From contig JALSHX010000039.1 of NCBI GenBank assembly GCA_026982025.1, forward strand, positions 1 through 5,542: DNA of 5,542 nucleotides, read 5' to 3'. The position numbers were made by a program, and so were the translations under genes. This document shows positions 1 to 4,056 of this stretch, piece by piece. This DNA comes from Aquificaceae bacterium (GTDB lineage: Bacteria; Aquificota; Aquificia; Aquificales; Aquificaceae). Numbering within the stretch: position 1 is the first letter of the stretch; the number at the start of each line of letters is the position of its first letter. The notes under the pieces were generated by a model. That model ran no database searches and was not told the origin of the DNA. It worked only from the letters and a program-made list of their open reading frames with translations.

Positions 1-150
1 CCCCTCAATGGTTATTTGCTCGTCTCCTTCCGGTTCCCTCTCAAATTTGCTCCTGATGTTACCGATGAAGTCATCAACGGGAAAGCTGTGAGGGTAAGGA
101 TTGATTCCCAGAGACTCGAGTTTTTTTAACTTATCCTCCCGCGATTCCAT
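1..150 (-). CDS. lysS: Lysyl-tRNA synthetase, class II (N-terminal 50 residues, partial)
   Basis: Reading the minus strand from the ATG at 150 gives 50 uninterrupted codons to the window edge, beginning MESREDKLKKLESLGINPYP and continuing HSFPVDDFIGNIRSKFEREP. The pattern of a charged helix followed by G-I-N-P-Y-P and then F-x-V is the characteristic N-terminus of class II lysyl-tRNA synthetases, just ahead of the OB-fold anticodon-binding domain, which would begin near the cut (ITIEG). The enzyme charges tRNA-Lys with lysine using ATP in the cytoplasm. The catalytic domain lies outside the window. The ATG is the only usable start: the frame is closed by TAA a few codons upstream, and no ATG, GTG or TTG occurs in the first 17 codons. 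No Shine-Dalgarno precedes it (TTTTTCCTCA lies just upstream), which is odd and suggests a near-leaderless transcript. The assignment rests on the N-terminal motif alone, so a pseudogene cannot be excluded. Confidence 0.83.
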   Translation of the reverse strand, partial: MESREDKLKKLESLGINPYPHSFPVDDFIGNIRSKFEREPEGDEQITIEG

Positions 151-161
151 TGAGGAAAAAG

Positions 162-190
162 ATTATATCCCACCATGAGACCCGTGTGGG
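162..190 (-). promoter_or_regulatory. Candidate promoter of lysS with consensus -10 box
   Basis: On the minus strand a perfect TATAAT occupies 167-162. Counting 17 nt further upstream gives CCCACA (190-185), which matches TTGACA at only three positions, so the -35 element is weak. The expected transcription start lies near 155, about 5 nt before the lysS ATG at 150. That leaves no room for a ribosome binding site, and none is visible. The -10 box abuts the hairpin taken as an insertion sequence end. Confidence 0.5.
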
Positions 191-202
191 GATTCCTGCT
201 TC
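167..202 (-). mobile_element. Remnant right end of an IS200/IS605-type element (hairpin, possible omega-RNA 3' part)
   Basis: The minus strand reads GAAGCAGGAATCCC (202-189), then a short arm and GGTGGGAT (174-167). ATCCC (193-189) pairs with GGGAT (171-167), and a further A-T and C-G pair extend the stem across a one-base bulge, giving an imperfect hairpin. From memory, the sequence GAAGCAGGAATCCC followed by an imperfect palindrome is typical of the right end of IS200/IS605 elements in thermophiles. In such elements the end overlaps the last tnpB codons and forms the 3' part of the omega-RNA guide scaffold. No transposase gene or left end is present, so this would be a scar. It is a single copy in the window, and the identification depends on recalled consensus rather than alignment. 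Confidence 0.42.
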
Positions 203-275
203 AACGAAAGTTGACTTGTCCCCTTATACGGAGAGACTCCGCCTGAGCCCACTCCACAAGTATCAGACCTTCATT
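201..275 (-). pseudogene. C-terminal tail of a TnpB-like protein (fragment)
   Basis: A minus-strand frame ends at a TGA (203-201) with the residues NEGLILVEWAQAESL followed by RIRGQVNFR and stop. The arrangement N-x-G-L, then V-E-x-x-x-x-E-x-L, then G-Q-V-N-F-R and stop resembles, as I remember it, the poorly conserved last 25 or so residues of TnpB proteins. It lies exactly where the IS-end hairpin begins. The frame stays open upstream as far as the TAG that ends the DUF2283 gene, but no ATG, GTG or TTG start allows independent expression. No RuvC motifs or CxxC zinc-finger pairs are visible upstream, so nearly the whole gene is missing. It could also be chance open frame. Confidence 0.35.
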
Positions 276-383
276 AATGGTTATAACTATGTATTCAAAA
301 CTGACTCCTTGCTGAAGTTTGAGCTGATGGTTCGTTCCTTCATCCCAGTCTACAGTCTCTTTTAGGATATTTAGCGTATATAC

Positions 384-411
384 AAAAGCAACCTATGAAG
401 AGACAAGGTTG
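384..411 (-). terminator. Rho-independent terminator after the DUF2283 gene
   Basis: On the minus strand CAACCT (411-406) and AGGTTG (394-389) form a perfect 6-bp stem around an 11-nt loop, followed by C and TTTT (387-384). The TAG stop codon of the DUF2283 gene (395-393) lies at the loop/stem boundary, so the hairpin begins inside the coding sequence. The stem is short and the T-run has only four bases, so termination strength is uncertain. Confidence 0.5.
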
Positions 412-596
412 AGAGGTAATTCCGCAGGTTTGCCCCTGAACCTTTCCGTGAAGTACTCTATCTCTATACCTACCACTTTCCCCTCTTTATCGTAATCAAA
501 GACCACGCCTTCCATAATTTCTTCCGACTCCACACTCGGCGTGTCAATGAGTTCTATGTAAAGCGTGTCGGTGTCAGGAAAGTACTGCACCTTCAT
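393..596 (-). CDS. DUF2283 family protein
   Basis: The 67-residue product opens MKVQYFPDTDTLYIEL, has an acidic stretch (SVESEEIMEG), then VVFDYDKEGKVVGIEIEYF. The pattern of a short beta strand with Y-x-x-x-x-D-x-L-Y-I, a beta strand V-x-D-Y-D and a closing G-x-V-x-G-I-E-I is the hallmark of DUF2283, whose usual length is about 60-80 residues. The biochemical function of the family is not established. Members are often found beside small DUF4258 proteins in arrangements that look like toxin-antitoxin pairs, but no DUF4258 partner is seen here. The gene is the last of three small minus-strand genes, starting 14 nt after the one-helix membrane protein ends. Its ribosome binding site is weak (TTGAGAAT before ATG). 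The residues after GIEIEYF, ending ELPLNLVSS, form a basic then hydrophobic tail. I am confident in the family and have no basis for a specific role. Confidence 0.85.
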   Translation of the reverse strand: MKVQYFPDTDTLYIELIDTPSVESEEIMEGVVFDYDKEGKVVGIEIEYFTERFRGKPAELPLNLVSS

Positions 597-610
597 ATTC
601 TCAAGACTAA

Positions 611-736
611 TTATTCCGCTTTGGACATTCTTTTCCTTTCTTCTTCTACGGAGGAGCGTATTGTCAAAGCAAGATAAATAAGGGAACCGCCCAGTATGAG
701 AATTCCTATGCCTGCTACGATGTCTTTAAGCTCCAT
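611..736 (-). CDS. Small single-helix membrane protein, unknown function
   Basis: This 41-residue product begins MELKDIVAGIGILILGGSLI. It has one hydrophobic, glycine-rich segment from about residue 6 to 27 and a charged C-terminal tail (SSVEEERKRMSKAE) likely to be cytoplasmic. I chose the ATG at 736 rather than a longer in-frame extension because GGAGGG lies 5 nt upstream at ideal spacing. The extension would run through the upstream membrane-protein gene in another frame. The coding region overlaps the end of that gene by 11 nt, so translation is probably coupled and the two proteins may work together in the membrane. I do not recognise a named family. The pairing of an ~80-residue two-helix protein with an ~40-residue one-helix protein is the main clue to its reality. 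Confidence 0.72.
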   Translation of the reverse strand: MELKDIVAGIGILILGGSLIYLALTIRSSVEEERKRMSKAE

Positions 737-971
737 TTTTACCCTCCAGTTTTTTAATAATCTCAATGACCGAAAAATGCGAGCCAAGGACCGCACTCAA
801 GAAAAACAAGGCAACTACTGTTCCTACGGCAAATAGGAAAAATTTGGTGCCATCAAGACCGCTAATCAAAAGACCTGCAAGTCCACCCGCAATAGCAAAG
901 AGTCCGGTAAGCAACCACCCCATCAGCTTCTCGTAGTAAGCCTTGCGCTCCTTTAATCCTTCTTTGTCCAC
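726..971 (-). CDS. Small two-helix membrane protein, unknown function
   Basis: The product has 81 residues: a charged N-terminus (MDKEGLKERKAYYEKLMG), a glycine/alanine-rich hydrophobic segment (about 19-38), a short loop with D-G-T-K, a second hydrophobic segment (about 44-63), and a C-terminal charged tail ending KKLEGKNGA. It is predicted to be an inner-membrane hairpin. The start is a GTG at 971. It is the only start available before an in-frame TGA upstream, and the M-D-K-E-x-L-K opening resembles small membrane proteins I recall from other Aquificales-type genomes, which I cannot name. The Shine-Dalgarno just before it is poor (AAGAAAAG), while a strong GGAGGG lies 33 nt upstream in a different frame. 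The gene overlaps the next membrane-protein gene by 11 nt and heads a three-gene minus-strand unit. Confidence 0.75.
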   Translation of the reverse strand: MDKEGLKERKAYYEKLMGWLLTGLFAIAGGLAGLLISGLDGTKFFLFAVGTVVALFFLSAVLGSHFSVIEIIKKLEGKNGA

Positions 972-1004
972 AGCTTTTCTTAATATACCGCTTAGTCAAC
1001 AATT

Positions 1005-1010
1005 CCCTCC
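1005..1010 (-). promoter_or_regulatory. Strong Shine-Dalgarno not in register with the called start
   Basis: GGAGGG (1010-1005) is preceded by AAAA and followed after two and five bases by two consecutive TTG codons (1002-1000 and 999-997). Their frame runs to a stop at 862, overlapping the start of the two-helix membrane protein in another frame. It may drive a leader peptide, or it may mark a frameshift near the A-run at 973-980. The GTG at 971 has no comparably good site. Confidence 0.35.
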
Positions 1011-1095
1011 TTTTATAAGCTATACTGGAAAAGCAGAATTTAATCATGTTATTAATACTCAAGCTCTGCAGGGTGTGGGGGAGCCTTATAGTGAA

Positions 1096-1113
1096 GGTAG
1101 GCGTTTGCCTGCC
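1096..1113. repeat. Short inverted repeat (7-bp stem, 4-nt loop)
   Basis: GGTAGGC (1096-1102) and GCCTGCC (1107-1113) flank GTTT. As plus-strand RNA the stem is complete with one U-G wobble; on the minus strand the same position is a C-A mismatch. It lies in the non-coding stretch between the roadblock gene terminator and the small membrane genes. No T-run follows on either strand, so it is not a terminator. It may be a protein binding site or part of the 5' leader of the membrane genes. Confidence 0.3.
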
Positions 1114-1146
1114 TCAAAAAATAGAAACGGGGGAAGCGTGATACTT

Positions 1147-1179
1147 AAAAAACTCAGCTCTCAATTATCCCGAGAGCTG
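1147..1179 (-). terminator. Rho-independent terminator of the HAMP/roadblock operon
   Basis: On the minus strand CAGCTCTC (1179-1172) and GAGAGCTG (1162-1155) form a perfect 8-bp stem with a 9-nt loop, followed closely by six T (1152-1147). The stop codon of the roadblock gene (TGA, 1156-1154) lies in the 3' arm, so the hairpin is built from the last codons of the gene. On the plus strand the same stem is followed by TTTTT (1180-1184), so it could stop transcription in both directions. Confidence 0.75.
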
Positions 1180-1840
1180 TTTTTATGAACCTCTCTTTTC
1201 TCTGGAAGTTCTCAATCTCGTTGGCAAGGTGCTGGACGAGGTTAATTGCCTCCTCCCTCGTCATGTGTCTGGGGTCAATTCCCAAATCCTTAGCGGTCTG
1301 GTTGAAAATTATCTCACCCGCGGGTCCCAGCTCCTCCCTGAATTCGTCAATGAGTGCTCTTACCTGCATCGCGGATATCTTTCCCTTTGCGGAAACGGGA
1401 CTGACGGGTTGGCTCCGAGTTCTTTCTTTCTTTGTTGCGAGGTATTCCTTTTCCCTTTTTTGGACGAGCTCGGAGATCTCTTGTACTTTGGATTTGATGT
1501 CTTCGGTAACCGACGCCATAGCTTGCATGAGTTTGACAAAATTAGTTCTGGTGGAGAAAGCACCGAGCAGGCATATACCCTCGCCTATCGGCGATATATA
1601 GATGTACCTGTTTCCGAACTGGGTGATGAGAAAGCCGGGCTTTCCTCCCGGAAAGACGGATTCAAGGTCCGAGAGATCCTGAAGGGCGGTGCAGTAAATT
1701 TCAAGGAGTTTGTTCACCCTATCTCCCGAAAGGTCGTGGCTTGAGATCTTTACAAAACCCGACCTGTCAAAGACTGCAAGGATCTCCGCACCCGCCATTG
1801 ACCTATGTCTTTCAAGCTTTTCCTTAACTTCCCTTTCCAT
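1154..1840 (-). CDS. Roadblock/LC7-like domain protein with extra C-terminal domain
   Basis: The product has 228 residues in three parts. Residues about 15-118 (GAEILAVFDRSGFVKISS ... GFLITQFGNRYIYISPIGEG ... FVKLMQAMASVTEDI) follow the Roadblock/LC7 pattern: a strand with D-x-x-G, a helix, a strand pair ending in I-G-x-G, a further strand, then a long helix. Residues 119-153 are a charged, proline- and serine-containing linker. Residues 155-228 are mostly helical, with ELGPAGEIIFNQTAKDLGID and M-T-R-E-E-A; they recall small helical domains seen after receiver or roadblock domains, but I cannot name the family. Known roadblock proteins include MglB, which regulates the polarity GTPase MglA, but no GTPase gene is in the window. 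The gene starts 3 nt after the second HAMP gene, with only a weak GGGTGGG before the ATG, and it closes the operon. The domain call is from pattern only. Confidence 0.7.
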   Translation of the reverse strand: MEREVKEKLERHRSMAGAEILAVFDRSGFVKISSHDLSGDRVNKLLEIYCTALQDLSDLESVFPGGKPGFLITQFGNRYIYISPIGEGICLLGAFSTRTNFVKLMQAMASVTEDIKSKVQEISELVQKREKEYLATKKERTRSQPVSPVSAKGKISAMQVRALIDEFREELGPAGEIIFNQTAKDLGIDPRHMTREEAINLVQHLANEIENFQRKERFIKTALGIIES

Positions 1841-1843
1841 TCT

Positions 1844-2236
1844 CTAACCCACCCTTCTGTAAAGAGCTTTTATGCTCAGCCTCATCCTCTCAAAGGCGTC
1901 CGCAAGCTCAGCTATTTCGTCGTTTCCCTCTATCTGGGGACTTGCGTCAATTTCGCCCATGCTGACTTTGTTCATCAGCTCCGTCATGTATCTGATTTTA
2001 CTGAGGATCATCCTCTCAATCATCACCTTTATGCCAAGAATGGGTCCGATGAGCCATGTGAATTCCATGAAGACCGCCGATGCTACGGAATACTTGAGGG
2101 CGGTTGAGGGGTCAACGCCGTGTCTCAGCAGGGCTAAGTAAAAGAGTACACCGACGAAGACCGCACCCATTACTGAACCTGTTATCACTATGAGCATTAT
2201 CTTGGTGAGGATTGTTCCTTGCTTTTTCTCCTCCAT
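1844..2236 (-). CDS. Two-helix membrane protein with stand-alone HAMP domain (second copy)
   Basis: The product has 130 residues from the ATG at 2236. A GTG one codon earlier is in frame, but the ATG has GGGAGGT at good spacing and overlaps the upstream stop as TGATG. The layout is a basic N-terminus (MEEKKQGTILTK), membrane helix about 13-37, a loop of about a dozen residues, membrane helix about 50-73, then a HAMP domain about 74-126. The HAMP includes GEI, the D-E-I-A-E-L-A-D-A-F-E-R-M motif (106-118) and closing SIKAL. HAMP domains pass conformational signals from membrane helices to an output domain. Here no periplasmic sensor and no kinase, cyclase or chemotaxis output follows. It is a clear paralog of the preceding gene. 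The output partner may be the roadblock protein encoded 3 nt downstream (inference). Confidence 0.82.
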   Translation of the reverse strand: MEEKKQGTILTKIMLIVITGSVMGAVFVGVLFYLALLRHGVDPSTALKYSVASAVFMEFTWLIGPILGIKVMIERMILSKIRYMTELMNKVSMGEIDASPQIEGNDEIAELADAFERMRLSIKALYRRVG

Positions 2237-2613
2237 CACCTACCTCCCACCTTTGACATCAGAAGCTTAAGGCTCATTCTCATCCTCTCAAAGGCTTCAG
2301 CCATTCTACCGATTTCATCGTCCGACCTTATGTCCACCTTGGCTTCTATTTCTCCCTTTGATATCCTGTTAATCACCTCCGACATGTGCTTTACCTTGCT
2401 GAGAATGAACTTTTCAATCAGCCACCGGATCATAAAGACGGGAACAATAAATGAGAAGCCTATGAGCACAGTGTAGGGAACCGTTGTCCTCATTGCCTCC
2501 CTTCCCTCAACGCCTGCAAGTATCAGAATGAGGTACAGAACCACGCCTGTGAGAAGGGCTCCCGCCACCGCACCTGCAAATACTATGAGGGTAATTTTGT
2601 TTAGCAGTGTCAT
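2236..2613 (-). CDS. Two-helix membrane protein with stand-alone HAMP domain (first copy)
   Basis: The product has 125 residues. It has membrane helices at about 7-32 (LIVFAGAVAGALLTGVVLYL) and 46-66, separated by a short loop (AGVEGREAMRT), and a HAMP domain at about 67-119. The HAMP includes ISKGEI, the S-D-D-E-I-G-R-M-A-E-A-F-E-R-M motif (97-111) and closing SLKLL. The ATG at 2613 has GGAGGG six nt upstream. It is the first gene of the operon, divergent from rplN, and its TGA overlaps the ATG of its paralog. The two proteins share layout and the AFERMR motif, and the matching DNA contains a 17-nt identical block (1881-1897 and 2279-2295), so they arose by tandem duplication. A heterodimer is plausible because HAMP domains act as parallel coiled-coil dimers. 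Nothing shows what signal it receives. Confidence 0.82.
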   Translation of the reverse strand: MTLLNKITLIVFAGAVAGALLTGVVLYLILILAGVEGREAMRTTVPYTVLIGFSFIVPVFMIRWLIEKFILSKVKHMSEVINRISKGEIEAKVDIRSDDEIGRMAEAFERMRMSLKLLMSKVGGR

Positions 2614-2656
2614 CCCATTCCCTCCGTGTTAATCTCATTAAAATTTTCTCATCCTT

Positions 2657-2685
2657 TTTATCGGAAAACTATAAAATCTCTTGAA
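2657..2685 (-). promoter_or_regulatory. Tentative promoter of the HAMP/roadblock operon
   Basis: On the minus strand TTCAAG (2685-2680) and GATAAA (2662-2657) are 17 nt apart, matching sigma70 consensus only in part. The -35 element would overlap the -35 of the divergent rplN promoter on the opposite strand. It is the best-spaced pair I found in the 140-bp intergenic region, but the match is poor. Confidence 0.25.
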
Positions 2686-2709
2686 CGATTTTTAAGAAGG
2701 AGCTATAAT
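2681..2709 (+). promoter_or_regulatory. Sigma70-type promoter of the rplN ribosomal protein operon
   Basis: TTGAAC (2681-2686) and a perfect TATAAT (2704-2709) are separated by exactly 17 nt. The expected transcription start is about 2716, giving a leader of about 38 nt before the rplN ATG. No other pair of this quality occurs upstream of rplN, so the ribosomal genes here are expressed independently of any S10-type operon. Confidence 0.85.
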
Positions 2710-2716
2710 ATCGTCT

Positions 2717-2742
2717 TGTCCTTTTTTGGACACAAATTTGTC
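2717..2742 (+). promoter_or_regulatory. Leader of rplN with two mutually exclusive hairpins and a palindrome
   Basis: TGTCC (2717-2721) can pair with GGACA (2728-2732) around a loop of six T. Alternatively GACA (2729-2732) can pair with TGTC (2739-2742), so the two small hairpins compete for the same bases. ACAAATTTGT (2732-2741) is also a perfect 10-bp DNA palindrome. The elements lie between the predicted transcription start and a weak GGGGA ribosome binding site, where they could bind a regulator or tune translation. The stems are short, so this is only suggestive. Confidence 0.35.
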
Positions 2743-2753
2743 GGGGAAATGAA

Positions 2754-3119
2754 ATGATTCAAAGGCAGAGTTATATGAACGTTGCTGACAATTCGGGCGC
2801 CAGAAAGGTGCAGGTCATAGGAATACCGTACGCACCGAGGAAGTATGCCACCGTGGGGGATGTGATCACCGTGACCGTAAAGGATGCACTCCCTGAGGGC
2901 AATGCTAAGAAGGGTAAAATATACAGGGCTGTCGTTGTAAGAACCGCGAAGGAGGTCAGGAGACCCGACGGGAGCTACATAAAGTTTGACGACAACGCCT
3001 GTGTTCTCCTCAACCAGTACGGTGAGCCCCTCGGAACGAGGGTTCTGGGACCCATCGCAAGGGAGGTGAGAAACCGGGGATTTACCAAGATAGCTTCCCT
3101 TGCACCGGAGGTGGTTTGA
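2754..3119 (+). CDS. rplN: 50S ribosomal protein L14
   Basis: The product has 121 residues and is full length (the family is about 122). It opens [20 protein letters not shown] and contains the L14 signature ([24 protein letters not shown], about 59-82) and the ending ASLAPEVV. L14 is a beta-barrel protein of the large subunit at the subunit interface, contacting 23S rRNA and helping form an intersubunit bridge. It is the first gene behind the promoter at 2681-2709. The ribosome binding site (GGGGA) is weaker than at all later genes of the operon. The stop TGA shares a base with the rplX start. In the standard bacterial order rpsQ would lie just upstream; here it is replaced by the divergent HAMP operon. 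Confidence 0.97.
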   Translation: MIQRQSYMNVADNSGARKVQVIGIPYAPRKYATVGDVITVTVKDALPEGNAKKGKIYRAVVVRTAKEVRRPDGSYIKFDDNACVLLNQYGEPLGTRVLGPIAREVRNRGFTKIASLAPEVV

Positions 3120-3472
3120 TGGCTGTCAAGATAAAGAAGGGTGATACGGTTATCGTAATGAGAGGCAAGGAGGCAAACAGGGGAAAGACGGGAAAGGTCA
3201 AGGAGGTCTTGAGGGAGAAAAACCGTGTAATTGTTGAAGGCATAAACATAGTGAAGAAGCACCTAAAGGAGATTCCCAATGTGAGGGAAGGGGGAATCGT
3301 TGAGGTTGAAGCGCCGATCCACATAAGTAACGTGATGATCCTTTGTCCCAACTGTAACAAACCCGCAAGGGTCGGTTTCAAAACTGTCAGGGAAAAAAAG
3401 GTTATCAGAAAGTACAGGTACTGTAAGAAGTGCGGAGAGAACATAGACCTTGTGAGGGAAAAACCGCTGTGA
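3119..3472 (+). CDS. rplX: 50S ribosomal protein L24 with a four-cysteine zinc ribbon
   Basis: The product has 117 residues from the ATG at 3119 ([16 protein letters not shown]). A TTG one codon earlier is in frame but less likely, because GGAGGTG (3107-3113) is well spaced for the ATG and the ATG overlaps the rplN stop as TGATG. The N-terminal KOW motif lies at about residues 6-33 (K-K-G-D-T-V-x-V, then G-K-T-G-K-V). The C-terminal half has C76-x2-C79 and C102-x2-C105, a likely zinc-binding pair of knuckles present in many but not all bacterial L24 proteins. L24 is an early assembly protein that nucleates folding of the 5' domain of 23S rRNA and sits near the exit tunnel. Confidence 0.96.
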   Translation: MAVKIKKGDTVIVMRGKEANRGKTGKVKEVLREKNRVIVEGINIVKKHLKEIPNVREGGIVEVEAPIHISNVMILCPNCNKPARVGFKTVREKKVIRKYRYCKKCGENIDLVREKPL

Positions 3473-3482
3473 GGTTAACACA

Positions 3483-4046
3483 ATGGCAGTAGCACAGAAA
3501 TATGTTCCGAGACTTTACAGGAAGTACAGGGAAGAGGTAGTTCCGCGACTTATGCACAGGTTTGAATACAGGAATCCCATGGAGGTTCCCAGGCTCGTCA
3601 AGATCGTGGTGAACATGGGTGTGGGCTCCGCTGTTCAGGACATAAAAAACCTTGAGAGGGCTATGGAAGACCTGAGGCTTATAACGGGCCAACAACCTGC
3701 GGTAAGGAGGGCAAAGAAGTCTGAGGCGGGCTTCAAACTGAGAAAGGGAATGCCAGTGGGAGCAAAGGTCACGCTCCGCAAGGAGCGTATGTGGGACTTT
3801 CTTGATAAGGTTATCTCAATAGCTCTCCCGAGGGTTAAGGACTTTAAGGGTCTGAGTCCCCGTTCCTTTGACGGAAGGGGGAATTACTCCTTCGGAATAG
3901 CGGAACAGATAGTTTTTCCCGAAATTGACTACGACAAGGTGGACAGGATCAGGGGACTTGATGTTAGCATTCACACAACTGCGGAGACGGACGAGGAGGC
4001 AATGTGGTTGCTTTCTTTGCTTGGACTGCCCATAAGGGCGGATTGA
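3483..4046 (+). CDS. rplE: 50S ribosomal protein L5
   Basis: The product has 187 residues, close to the usual ~180. Recognisable blocks are the N-terminal Y-x-x-x-V-V-P-x-[17 protein letters not shown] (35-50), L-x-x-I-T-G-Q-x-P, the [11 protein letters not shown] segment (89-99), and [20 protein letters not shown] followed by the conserved S-F-G-I-x-E-Q-x-x-F-P-E-I-D-Y-D (136-151). L5 binds 5S rRNA with L18 and L25 in the central protuberance and contacts P-site tRNA. The gene starts 10 nt after rplX; the GAGG of its ribosome binding site begins inside the rplX TGA. L18, its partner on 5S rRNA, is encoded four genes later in the same operon. Confidence 0.97.
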   Translation: MAVAQKYVPRLYRKYREEVVPRLMHRFEYRNPMEVPRLVKIVVNMGVGSAVQDIKNLERAMEDLRLITGQQPAVRRAKKSEAGFKLRKGMPVGAKVTLRKERMWDFLDKVISIALPRVKDFKGLSPRSFDGRGNYSFGIAEQIVFPEIDYDKVDRIRGLDVSIHTTAETDEEAMWLLSLLGLPIRAD

Positions 4047-4056
4047 GGAGGTTAGG

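Noticed and set aside
181..230. CRISPR repeat-like sequence around GGGATTCCTGCTTC.
   Set aside because: It occurs once in the window with no spaced copies, so there is no array.
150..365. 71-codon plus-strand frame opposite the lysS start and IS-like region.
   Set aside because: It starts at a TTG inside the lysS 5' end, has no ribosome binding site and no recognisable protein pattern, and the minus-strand signals explain the region better.
201..392. Stop readthrough of the DUF2283 TAG into a 60-plus codon open frame.
   Set aside because: A terminator-like hairpin overlaps the TAG, the extension resembles no DUF2283 tail, and its end looks like an unrelated TnpB tail, so the shared frame is probably chance.
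862..1062. 66-codon minus-strand frame using the strong GGAGGG.
   Set aside because: Its sequence is basic and cysteine-containing without family features, and it overlaps the more convincing two-helix membrane protein in another frame; kept only as a note on the misplaced ribosome binding site.
972..1153. Promoter for the small membrane genes in the upstream gap.
   Set aside because: Several AT-rich -10-like boxes exist (TATAAG, TATAGC, TATAAA on the minus strand), but none has a matching -35 at 16-18 nt, so no promoter is claimed.
1185..1744. Long plus-strand frames of 138 and 171 codons across the roadblock gene.
   Set aside because: They are antisense shadows: the minus-strand frame has a domain pattern, operon context and a terminator, while these have neither ribosome binding sites nor recognisable sequence.
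1881..2295. 17-nt identical repeat CTCATCCTCTCAAAGGC at 1881-1897 and 2279-2295.
   Set aside because: It encodes the shared AFERMR motif of the two HAMP paralogs, so it reflects gene duplication rather than a mobile or regulatory repeat.
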